Positions 36,421 through 43,901 of a stretch of DNA of 64,000 bases are shown here, one piece after another (position 1 is the stretch's first letter; every line of letters starts with the position of its first letter). The notes under the pieces are model-generated. The model was not told where the DNA came from. It saw only the letters and a list, made by a program, of their open reading frames with translations, and ran no database searches. This DNA is from Brevibacillus gelatini. GTDB lineage: Bacteria > Bacillota > Bacilli > Brevibacillales > Brevibacillaceae. The DNA lies in the NCBI RefSeq assembly GCF_003710935.1, contig NZ_RHHS01000040.1, positions 1-64,000 on the forward strand, written 5' to 3'. A program made the translations under genes and the position numbers.

Positions 36421-37905
36421 ATGGCGTTACAGGATGGGCTGCTTTCGTTTGCCATCAAGGAGACCATTTTCCTCTCATCCGATAGAGCCGGGATCGGCGA
36501 GTTGCAAGAGCTGGAATTGGTACCCGATGTAGAGGTTCTGGAAAACGACTCCTACGTCTCCATCACCGGATGCCTGCAGTTGGTAGGAAAATACGAGCCG
36601 ATCAGAGAGGCCGCAGAAGCGAACAGCGGCGGGACGGAAACTCTGGTTGAGGCAGTCACTTTTCCGCCATTTCGCAAGGAAGTGTCGGGGGAGGGGCAAT
36701 ATGGCTGGGAGGAACAGATCAGCCATCGCATACCGTTGAATATTACCATTCCGTTGGATCGAATCGCGGAAATCGGTGACATTTATGCGATCGTGGACAG
36801 CTTTGACTACAAGCTGGAGTCGCCGCATCAAATGCTGATTGACGCCGATCTGAAAATCATGGGGATCCGTCTTGGCGAAAATCAGGTTGACGAAAATCAG
36901 GCGCAGCCGGCTTTCGCCGATCAGGAGCCTGTGGAGGAAGCACAGACATGGGAGTACGCCCATGTGGCGGAGGAGACGCCGCAAGCACACGTTGTGCCAT
37001 CTTCCCTTGAAGAGATCGAGGAAAAGCTGAGCGCTTTGGAAGCGGAACTGGATCGGCAAGCTTTGCCGGCGTCGTATGACTCGGCTGAATCGCCTTCCGT
37101 GTTTGACACTCCTGCGATTGCCTACAACCAGCAAGAAGAGTACCAGCAGCAGTTCGGCGAAGTGCAGGAGCCGTACAGCGAAGTGCAAGAGGTGGCCGGA
37201 AACGAAGCGCAGGACGCTTGGAGAGCTGATCCTGCCTCCTACGGAACAGAGCGGCAGTCAGAAGCGCAGTATGATTCCCCGGCGTACGACGTGCCTGCCA
37301 TACGCGATGTGCAGACGCCGGAGCCTGTCAGGGGGCAGACTGAAAAAGAGGAGCCGATTCTGGTCGTTCACGATCGGGATCATCAGGAGCATGTAGACTA
37401 CGCACGGGGCGACACAGAAGCAGCAGAGTCCGCACACGCAGCAGAGCATGTGCGGGAAGTGCATGCGGACGCCGAGGAAGAAGTGGCAGAGCCGGTTGTC
37501 GCGCAGCCGGAAGTGGTGGAAGAAACAGAGCTCAAGGTAGCGATTTCCGGCAAGGCTTCCCGGGAAGAGTCCGACAACGTCAATCTCACGTCGATTTTCT
37601 CGCAGGCGTCTCGCGCCAGACAGGAGGCGCAGGAGATGGAGGCGGAATCCTCATCCAGTTCGTCCCGGCAAAGTGCAGCAGTCAGCACCAATTCGGCGAC
37701 GATGGAAGCGATGCAAAATCTCACTTCTTTTGTACGGCGCAAGGAAGAGACTACCAGTCAGCTCAAGCTGTGCATCATCCAGCGCGACGAGACGCTGGAA
37801 CAAATTTCCCAGAGATACCAACTGCCCGTTTCCCGAATCGTGGAAGTGAACAGGCTGACTTCCGAGCATGTTGTCGCGGGACAAATTTTGTACATCCCAC
37901 AATAA
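36421..37905 (+). CDS. spoVID: Spore coat assembly protein SpoVID
   Basis: 494 residues; ATG 36421 behind AAAGGAGGA. The N-terminal ~155 residues are a conserved beta-rich domain (LSFAIKETIFLSSDRAGIG; ISHRIPLNITIPLDRIAEIG). A long acidic, Glu/Gln-rich low-complexity middle follows (about 160-430). A C-terminal LysM module (CIIQRDETLEQISQRYQLP..VEVNRLTSEHVVAGQILYIP) occupies about 448-494. In Bacillus SpoVID encases the forespore with coat proteins from the mother cell together with SafA and SpoIVA. Followed by ysxE-type genes, as in Bacillus. Confidence 0.92.
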   Translation: MALQDGLLSFAIKETIFLSSDRAGIGELQELELVPDVEVLENDSYVSITGCLQLVGKYEPIREAAEANSGGTETLVEAVTFPPFRKEVSGEGQYGWEEQISHRIPLNITIPLDRIAEIGDIYAIVDSFDYKLESPHQMLIDADLKIMGIRLGENQVDENQAQPAFADQEPVEEAQTWEYAHVAEETPQAHVVPSSLEEIEEKLSALEAELDRQALPASYDSAESPSVFDTPAIAYNQQEEYQQQFGEVQEPYSEVQEVAGNEAQDAWRADPASYGTERQSEAQYDSPAYDVPAIRDVQTPEPVRGQTEKEEPILVVHDRDHQEHVDYARGDTEAAESAHAAEHVREVHADAEEEVAEPVVAQPEVVEETELKVAISGKASREESDNVNLTSIFSQASRARQEAQEMEAESSSSSSRQSAAVSTNSATMEAMQNLTSFVRRKEETTSQLKLCIIQRDETLEQISQRYQLPVSRIVEVNRLTSEHVVAGQILYIPQ

Positions 37906-37919
37906 AGGAGTGGGGGACC

Positions 37920-38918
37920 GTGGATAAGATTGATCTCTCCGAAGTGTGCCAGCATTATCGAGCGCGCGTGATCCGCATCACGCCGCTCGATGACTGCTAT
38001 TTACTGGAGACGAACCGGGGCCCCAAGGAACTCCACGTCTGGCCGCGTGTGGATGTGATGCGCTGGTCGTTTGCCTGGCGCGAGCGATTGGCGCGTCAGG
38101 GGTTTCGCGCAGTGGAACGATTTATACGGACGCGAGACACCAAGCCGTTTCTGGTTGTGGGCAAGCGCGGTGTAACGATGACCGATCACGTCAGGCACAT
38201 CGAAGCCTGTGAGCCTCGCGCCGAACTTGCCCGAAGCTGCGGCAGAGTCATCGGAATGATGCATCTGTCCCAGCAGGAAAGTCCGCTTCTTTCCGGCGCA
38301 GATTACTTGAAGCAGGAGCAGATCAGCGCCGATGCCAAATGGACGCGGGCCAAAGCTTTTGCAGAAGCGTTCCGCAGCAAGTACGGACGCGAATCGGGTG
38401 AAAAAAGGTGGGTAGCCGAGCTGATGCAGCCGATGCTGCAGCGGATGGAGCGTTCCTTGGCCATGCTGTCGCATGAGAGTGTAACGCCGGATGCAGTCAG
38501 TGTGTCGCACCGGGATTTGCAACGGGACAATTGGGGAATGGTGCAGGGCGAGCTTTACTTGCGGGGCTTTTTCCGCCCGGCCTTGTCCGTGCAGCAGCGG
38601 GATGTGGCGGGCTTTTTGCGGGAGCATTACTTGACGCACAAAGACCTCGCCCAGATTGACGCTTTTTTGGACGGATATGAAGAGATCAAGCCACTCCATT
38701 ACGGTGATTATACCTTGCTGCTCGCCTTCATGGCTCGTCCCCGCGAGGTGTACAAAAGCATCGAAGCCTATACGAAGCGGGTTGCCGGCAAGGAAGAGCC
38801 TTCTGTCAAAGCGATTGAGCAGGCGCTGCGCATCCAGCAGTCCGTAGACGAGCTCTTGCAACACATCGCCTACCGAGCAGAGCAATCGAGGAGGGAGGGA
38901 GTACATGAGCCGCTATGA
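37920..38918 (+). CDS. CotS-family kinase-like spore protein, paralogue 1
   Basis: 332 residues with a GTG start at 37920 behind AAAGGAGTGGGGG. It has the aminoglycoside-phosphotransferase-like fold of the CotS/YsxE/YutH group: an ATP-loop-like region ARVIRITPLDDCYLLET, GKRGVTMTDHV, and a catalytic-loop sequence SHRDLQRDNWG with the HRD Asp kept. The following metal-binding DFD/DxD element is replaced by RGFFRPALSVQQRD. Catalysis is therefore doubtful. It probably serves in the spore coat with SpoVID directly upstream. Overlaps the next gene by 14 bases. Confidence 0.8.
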   Translation: MDKIDLSEVCQHYRARVIRITPLDDCYLLETNRGPKELHVWPRVDVMRWSFAWRERLARQGFRAVERFIRTRDTKPFLVVGKRGVTMTDHVRHIEACEPRAELARSCGRVIGMMHLSQQESPLLSGADYLKQEQISADAKWTRAKAFAEAFRSKYGRESGEKRWVAELMQPMLQRMERSLAMLSHESVTPDAVSVSHRDLQRDNWGMVQGELYLRGFFRPALSVQQRDVAGFLREHYLTHKDLAQIDAFLDGYEEIKPLHYGDYTLLLAFMARPREVYKSIEAYTKRVAGKEEPSVKAIEQALRIQQSVDELLQHIAYRAEQSRREGVHEPL

Positions 38919-39900
38919 CGACATCTATCCGTTGTTTCATGAGTACGACATGTACGCGCAGAGCATCGAGATTTTGAAAGAGCCAAATGTGTACAAGGCG
39001 GCCACTCCCTATGGCTCCTACGTCTGCAAACGGTGCCAGATGCCTGCCAAGCGGCTGATTTTCGTAAGCGACATGCTGCGCCAGTTGCAGCAGCGAGGCT
39101 GGGACGGGGCGGTTCCGTTCACGTACACAAAATTCGACGATCCGTTTGTGGTGCGGGGAGACTCCCTGTACTATGTGACACCCTGGCAGCCTGGGAACGA
39201 GGAGTGGACAGAGCAGCCGTTGGCCTGGGCTACCCCGGCGATTGAGCGGCTCGCGGAGCTTCACCACCTCACGCAAAATTACCGCTATGACGACCCGCGA
39301 CAGGTGGAGCCACTGATTGATTCGCTGCTGAACCGCTGGCAGTATTGGCAAAACCAGATGGAAAAAGCGGCAGAGGTAGCGGGAGGGCGGAAGTACCAGT
39401 CCCCGTTTGACCTGGTGTTTTTGGCCAACAAAGAGTTTATTGCGGAAATGAGCCAGACAGCGACCGAACTGTTGACGGACTGGAAGGAGCGGCACGAGAC
39501 GCATGCGCATTTTCGCTTGTCGCTCATTCACGGCTATCCGCATCCGGCCCATATCGTGCCGGATCGCTTTGGCAGAGGCAAGCTGCTCAATTTTGACCGG
39601 GCCAGCTTCGATACGCCTGTACGCGATCTCACGTTGTTTTATCGGACGTTTTTTCAACTGGCGGGAGATGAAGCAGGTGCCTCCCAACTTTACCATCGCT
39701 ATGCCGCCATCTTCCCGTTGCGGCCGGAAGAAATCGAGCTGTTGGCGTCGTTTCTCTCATATCCGGAACGAATCATGAGAGACATCGACATCTATTACCA
39801 CAACCGCCGGGATTGGAGCGAGCTGTACGCGGTAAAGCGCCTGGAAAAAGATATGGACCGCCTGATGCGGCTGCATCGCTGGGTCCAGCAAGCCTTTTAA
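38905..39900 (+). CDS. ysxE: CotS-family kinase-like spore protein YsxE, paralogue 2
   Basis: 331 residues, ATG 38905 behind GGAGGGAGG. Same fold as the preceding gene: YKAATPYGSYVCKRC near the start, YYVTPWQPG as the hinge, and LIHGYPHPAHIV in place of the catalytic HGDLHPxN loop, so the catalytic Asp is a Tyr. The distal motif NFDRASFDTPVRDL, with the metal-binding Asp, is kept. It corresponds to ysxE, which follows spoVID in Bacillus. A bidirectional terminator follows. Confidence 0.82.
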   Translation: MSRYDDIYPLFHEYDMYAQSIEILKEPNVYKAATPYGSYVCKRCQMPAKRLIFVSDMLRQLQQRGWDGAVPFTYTKFDDPFVVRGDSLYYVTPWQPGNEEWTEQPLAWATPAIERLAELHHLTQNYRYDDPRQVEPLIDSLLNRWQYWQNQMEKAAEVAGGRKYQSPFDLVFLANKEFIAEMSQTATELLTDWKERHETHAHFRLSLIHGYPHPAHIVPDRFGRGKLLNFDRASFDTPVRDLTLFYRTFFQLAGDEAGASQLYHRYAAIFPLRPEEIELLASFLSYPERIMRDIDIYYHNRRDWSELYAVKRLEKDMDRLMRLHRWVQQAF

Positions 39901-39902
39901 CG

Positions 39903-39935
39903 AGCAACGTCTCACGAGGTGGGGCGTTGCTTTTC
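39903..39935. terminator. Terminator after ysxE
   Basis: AGCAACG (39903-39909) pairs with CGTTGCT (39925-39931), then TTT. It lies between convergent genes and may serve both. Confidence 0.65.
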
Positions 39936-39939
39936 GCAG

Positions 39940-40125
39940 TTACAGCCACTCCAGGACGATGGCGACGTACAGCACGGCGAGCAGGCCGAGCAAAATCACG
40001 TCGAACGAGGTGGGAAGCAGGACGGTGCGAATGAACTGAAAAATCATCAAGGGAATCAGCATCTGTTTGCACCCGAACTTGATGCGCAGGTAGGTAGGAT
40101 TGTATTTCCAGCGAAAATTCATCAT
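39940..40125 (-). CDS. Small membrane protein
   Basis: 61 residues; ATG at 40125 lies six bases after GAGGTGAT on the minus strand. Two hydrophobic stretches are present (QMLIPLMIFQFIRTVLL and FDVILLGLLAVLYVAIVLEWL) behind a basic N-terminus, so it should span the membrane twice. The good ribosome site and clean hydrophobic pattern argue for a real gene. Family and function not recognised. Confidence 0.6.
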   Translation of the reverse strand: MMNFRWKYNPTYLRIKFGCKQMLIPLMIFQFIRTVLLPTSFDVILLGLLAVLYVAIVLEWL

Positions 40126-40227
40126 CGTTATCACCTCATTTCAGCATATGCGAGGCCTATTGGGACAGTGCCTATATTTCCCGCGGGCACATGCCGGTTT
40201 TCGCGGGCGGCGGACTTGCGGCCACAG

Positions 40228-40253
40228 GTTTGAGTATGGGAGGAAAAGGGAAC
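40228..40253 (+). promoter_or_regulatory. Sigma-B-like promoter before the PP2C phosphatase gene
   Basis: GTTTGA (40228-40233), 14 bases, GGGAAC (40248-40253), close to sigma-B GTTTAA-N12..14-GGGwAw. The same pattern precedes the STAS gene at 43155. Confidence 0.4.
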
Positions 40254-40296
40254 GTATAGGGCAGGAAGACCAGGACGAATTTGCAAAGGTGAACAG

Positions 40297-41874
40297 ATGA
40301 TCTGGAAAATAGCGCTCTATTTGTCAGGAATAGGTGCAGGAGTGTGCGTGATTCTCTTTTCCTGCGACTTGCTTCGGCAGAGGATGACGAGACAGCATGC
40401 AGGGTTGGTGCAGGTCATTCTTCTGGTCATAGCCGCTTTCTTGCTTGCGCTGCCCGAGATGCCGTTTTATGCTAGAGTAGGATTGGTAATTACCATTTCT
40501 TGCATAAGTATTCGGGCATACATGAATAATCAGAACAATGACGAATGGATGACGGAGACGCTGTCGGCGGTGAGTACACTCGAATCCAGGCCGATCCAGC
40601 AGCTCGCCCAGACAGAATGGATGAATCATCAACTGTCGCGTGTCGGAGAGTTGAAGCATGGCTACGAGGGACTGCTGATTGCCAGCAACAAAATCTGTGT
40701 GAGCAACGTCCATTATGATAACATCCATCAATTGACCAGCGAGCTTGTCGACGTCTGGTTTGGCAAAATCCATTCGCTCGTCTATCTGGGCATCAGCTGG
40801 GAATCCGAGCAGGGAGATGTCTATTTTCAAGCCGAGCGAGGCAATAGAGACGAGCAGGGCGCGGTGCCGTTTTTCGAGGAGCGCATCGTCGTCTCGGAGC
40901 AATGGGATACGGCCAAAACGCCGCGTTTCGTCCGGCTGGTGGCGCAAACTGCTGTCGAGCAGAGCGATAGAGAGATAGAAGAGCTGGAGCAATCTTTTTT
41001 TCAGCTTTTGCTGGTGAATGTGAGAGGTCTGATTTTGCGGTGTTTGCATGAACATCAGTCGACAGAGCTGAAGGAGCTTGAGATGGAGATGGGCCTGGCC
41101 CGAAGAATTCAGTCCATGCTGATTCCAAAAGAGGAATGGCAGATGAACGGTCTTCGCGCCAGGACGGTCTACGTTCCCGTCACGTACGTTGGGGGAGACT
41201 ACATTGATTTCGTGCGGATCAATGAGCGCTATACCTGCTTTGTCGTGGCGGACGTATCGGGACACGGTTTGCCGGCGAGCATTTGGGCGTCGGTGATTCG
41301 AATTGCGGTTCGCGCCATTTTGCAGACGAGCTGGTCCCCGGATGAAATTTTACAGCGGCTAAACCAGCTCCTGTATGCCGATTTGGTGAAAACGCGCTCG
41401 TATATTACGATGCTGGTCGCCGTCCATGACGCAGCGCGCCACCGACTGCTGATTGCCAGAGCGGGCCACCCGCAACCCATCTATTTGTCCAGCACGCAAA
41501 AAAGCATCCTTCACTGCAGGAGCGGAGTAGGGCTCGGGCTTTTGCCTGACAGCACCTATGAGCTGGAGGAAGTCCCCTTGACAGAAGAAGGGATCTTGTT
41601 GCTATACACAGACGGATTGCTGGATACAGGAAGAAAAGACGGGCAGCACAGCTCTCACCAACTGCTTGCAGCTCTCGCCGCCCTGCTGGACGAGCCAGGC
41701 AAGGAAGAGATGATGGAGCGCGTCGAATCGTACCTGTGGGCGATGACGCGCCAAGGCCCGCAAACAGATGACATCTCCGTTTTGATTTTGCAGTTTCAAA
41801 CCGGCTCTCATGCGGGACAACGAGGAAGTGAAACTCCTGCACGGACGGGAGTGCCCGAGCTGAAGCGCCTGTGA
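40297..41874 (+). CDS. Membrane PP2C-type (SpoIIE/RsbU-like) serine phosphatase
   Basis: 525 residues. Residues 1-80 contain three hydrophobic helices (LYLSGIGAGVCVILFSC; VQVILLVIAAFLLALP; YARVGLVITISCISI). A cytosolic linker/sensor region of unknown type follows (about 90-255). The PP2C domain spans about 260-500: LARRIQSMLIP, metal-binding Asp residues in VGGDYIDF, VADVSGHGLPAS, LYTDGLLD and QTDDISVLIL. It should dephosphorylate a STAS-domain antagonist, here most likely the product at 43238. Starts the partner-switching cluster. Confidence 0.9.
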   Translation: MIWKIALYLSGIGAGVCVILFSCDLLRQRMTRQHAGLVQVILLVIAAFLLALPEMPFYARVGLVITISCISIRAYMNNQNNDEWMTETLSAVSTLESRPIQQLAQTEWMNHQLSRVGELKHGYEGLLIASNKICVSNVHYDNIHQLTSELVDVWFGKIHSLVYLGISWESEQGDVYFQAERGNRDEQGAVPFFEERIVVSEQWDTAKTPRFVRLVAQTAVEQSDREIEELEQSFFQLLLVNVRGLILRCLHEHQSTELKELEMEMGLARRIQSMLIPKEEWQMNGLRARTVYVPVTYVGGDYIDFVRINERYTCFVVADVSGHGLPASIWASVIRIAVRAILQTSWSPDEILQRLNQLLYADLVKTRSYITMLVAVHDAARHRLLIARAGHPQPIYLSSTQKSILHCRSGVGLGLLPDSTYELEEVPLTEEGILLLYTDGLLDTGRKDGQHSSHQLLAALAALLDEPGKEEMMERVESYLWAMTRQGPQTDDISVLILQFQTGSHAGQRGSETPARTGVPELKRL

Positions 41875-41889
41875 ATAGGAGGATGAACG

Positions 41890-43128
41890 GTGATTGTGTG
41901 TGAACAGTGTCCGGACAATCCCGATTGTTGCAACTGTCTTCTTGAGCTCCGTTCAGGAGGTTCTGCCCAAAAAGTGCTGCCGCCACGCAAGGTGAAGGTG
42001 ACGGAGCTTGCGACAATGGAGACAAGTCAAGCGCAATTGGTAGCGGTTAGCCGGACAGCCATCGGCCTGTTAAGTTCGACCAGGCAGTTGCTTGGTCGTC
42101 TGGAGGTCGAACTCGCTTTCGATTTTCGCATTATCGGCAGCGGGCTGCAAGGAATCAACGGTGTTCCTTACCATGTTGTTGACATCGAGAAAGTTTTGCG
42201 CAAGGAAGAAGTGTTGGAACGGCTGCTTCTGGAAGAATTTCATACGTGGCATATGAGTAGCGAGCTGGACCCTACTGACGTATTGCATAATTGGAAGGAT
42301 CGGGATGACGAGCGGGGACGTCTCATCAAGCAGGAGCTGCAAAAGCTGTCTATCCTGCGTCAAATCGAGACGATTTTCCTCTACCTGTTTGACGCCGGCC
42401 ATTTGCGTCCGCTTGGCTCAAACCGGGCTGACCCCGATGTCGAGAGAGAAATGCGTCGCCTGGTTGGCGAAGCGATCATCCACGGCAGTTCGCTGCGCGA
42501 GCAGATTGTCAGTCAGGACGGGAAAAAAGTGTTTGATATGTACGCGTCCATTTTGCCGGATCAGACCTGTGGGATCGCGCTGATTGACGTGACGACTGTC
42601 ATCGCGGAGGAACGCAAACGAAAAAGGCGCGAATGGGAAAATTACCGGGATATTCTTGGCGTGGTCACGTCGGGCAAGCTGTTGTTGCTAAGTGACGAGG
42701 AACTGTTTTGTCTGTTGCGGGAAGGTCACAGGTCGCTTGCGATGGACATCCAGGCACCGGAAGACCTGGCGTTGCTCAGAAGGTCGTTCAAGAGCACGCT
42801 GGAGCCGCTCGGTTTTGCCGCCACCCGTCTTTTGCACTTTTTGGTAGCTGTCAACGAGGCGGCATCGAACACGCTCAAACATGGCAGCGGGGGAACGATC
42901 ATGCTGTATATTGTCCCCGATCAGCAGCTTTGCCGGGCGGTCATTCACGACCAGGGCCAGGGAATTTTGCTGGAGGATTTGCCGCGAGCGACACTGCAGC
43001 AAGGATTTTCGACGCAAAATTCGCTGGGAGCGGGCTTTCACGTCATGCTGCAATACTGTGACCGAATCTATTTGAGCAGCACGGCGGCAGGAACGAAGCT
43101 GATCCTGGAATGTGTGCTGACAAGCTGA
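41890..43128 (+). CDS. Anti-sigma-factor-type HATPase kinase with N-terminal Cys cluster
   Basis: 412 residues, GTG 41890 behind AGGAGGATG. The N-terminus holds five cysteines in CEQC-x5-CC-x-C (C4, C7, C13, C14, C16), a likely metal or redox site. A middle part (about 50-235) resembles a PAS-like sensor followed by a helix. The C-terminal GHKL ATPase of the RsbW/SpoIIAB kind has its N-box in VAVNEAASNTLKHGSGG, G1 in HDQGQGI and G2 in SLGAGFHVM. It should phosphorylate a STAS antagonist. A fused sensor makes it larger than RsbW (about 160 residues). Confidence 0.82.
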   Translation: MIVCEQCPDNPDCCNCLLELRSGGSAQKVLPPRKVKVTELATMETSQAQLVAVSRTAIGLLSSTRQLLGRLEVELAFDFRIIGSGLQGINGVPYHVVDIEKVLRKEEVLERLLLEEFHTWHMSSELDPTDVLHNWKDRDDERGRLIKQELQKLSILRQIETIFLYLFDAGHLRPLGSNRADPDVEREMRRLVGEAIIHGSSLREQIVSQDGKKVFDMYASILPDQTCGIALIDVTTVIAEERKRKRREWENYRDILGVVTSGKLLLLSDEELFCLLREGHRSLAMDIQAPEDLALLRRSFKSTLEPLGFAATRLLHFLVAVNEAASNTLKHGSGGTIMLYIVPDQQLCRAVIHDQGQGILLEDLPRATLQQGFSTQNSLGAGFHVMLQYCDRIYLSSTAAGTKLILECVLTS

Positions 43129-43154
43129 CAAAACAATCGGAGAAAATTCCAAAT

Positions 43155-43180
43155 GTTTGAAATCCGGATGAAACGGGTAA
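43155..43180 (+). promoter_or_regulatory. Sigma-B-like promoter before the STAS gene
   Basis: GTTTGA (43155-43160), 14 bases, GGGTAA (43175-43180); consensus GTTTAA-N12..14-GGGTAT. Confidence 0.55.
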
Positions 43181-43237
43181 CATGAGTGAGAAAGGACAAA
43201 ATCAGCTACACCGATACCTTTTGAGAGGAGTTTGAGA

Positions 43238-43588
43238 ATGGACTACCGAGCAACCGAGACGAACGGACAGGCTACGCTGTTTTTCGCCGGAGAGTTGGAG
43301 ATGGCGGTGGGAGAGCGAGTGGGTGAATTGCTCCAGCAGTACGGGGGGCGCAATCAATCCGTTACCGTCGATTTTCAGGGAGTATCCTTTGTGGATTCTT
43401 CTGGTATTGGAAGTCTGTATTTTACTACGAAAGAATTGCTTGCTTCCGGAAAACAGGTCGAGATTGTCAATGTCCGCGAAGAAATTTTGGATATTTTAAG
43501 CGTGCTCGGTTTTACCAAGGCGCTGGGGATCACAGTAGGAAAAGTGGGCGAAACCGGGTTTGACGCGAAACAGCGTGATTGTATATAA
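43238..43588 (+). CDS. STAS-domain anti-sigma factor antagonist (RsbV-like)
   Basis: 116 residues; ATG 43238 behind GAGAGGAG. A single STAS domain with the phosphorylatable serine in VSFVDSSGIGSLY and the preceding VTVDFQG strand. Unphosphorylated antagonists bind the kinase and free its target. Kinase and phosphatase genes lie just upstream, but no sigma factor gene follows; valS comes next. The valS promoter overlaps its 3' end. Confidence 0.9.
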   Translation: MDYRATETNGQATLFFAGELEMAVGERVGELLQQYGGRNQSVTVDFQGVSFVDSSGIGSLYFTTKELLASGKQVEIVNVREEILDILSVLGFTKALGITVGKVGETGFDAKQRDCI

Positions 43589-43589
43589 T
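43560..43589 (+). promoter_or_regulatory. Promoter of the valS T-box transcript
   Basis: TTGACG (43560-43565), 18 bases, TATAAT (43584-43589), lying inside the last codons of the STAS gene. Confidence 0.75.
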
Positions 43590-43611
43590 AAGCAAAGCAA
43601 CGATACCACAA

Positions 43612-43876
43612 CTACATATCGGATCAACGATGATCGGGAAGAGTAGGTCAGGAGCCCTTTGCAGAGAGGAGAATCAGTTGGTGGAAGATTCTCTAAGGAG
43701 AGCAGGACTGAAGGTCGCCCGGGAGTTGTTTTTGGTGAACACGATGTGTCTAGCCAAAAGCGGTTCGCAGCCGTTATCTTGTTTGAGGGAACATACGCCG
43801 GACTTTTCCTGCCGTATGTTAACAAAGGTGGTACCGCGAAATAATCCTTTCGTCCTTTGGATGAAGGGTTTTTTTA
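43612..43876 (+). promoter_or_regulatory. T-box leader of valS (valine specifier GUC)
   Basis: Stem I elements are visible (GAAGAGTAGG; CAGAGAGGAG; GTTGGTGGAAG), then the specifier region CTGAAGGTCGCCC with the valine codon GTC at 43714-43716. The T-box AAAGGTGGTACCGCG is at 43824-43838. The terminator stem CCTTTCGTC/GATGAAGGG with its T-run follows at 43846-43876. Uncharged tRNA-Val should stabilise the antiterminator and turn valS on. Confidence 0.93.
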
Positions 43877-43901
43877 TTTTCCCAGAGGAGGAAGCATATC
43901 C

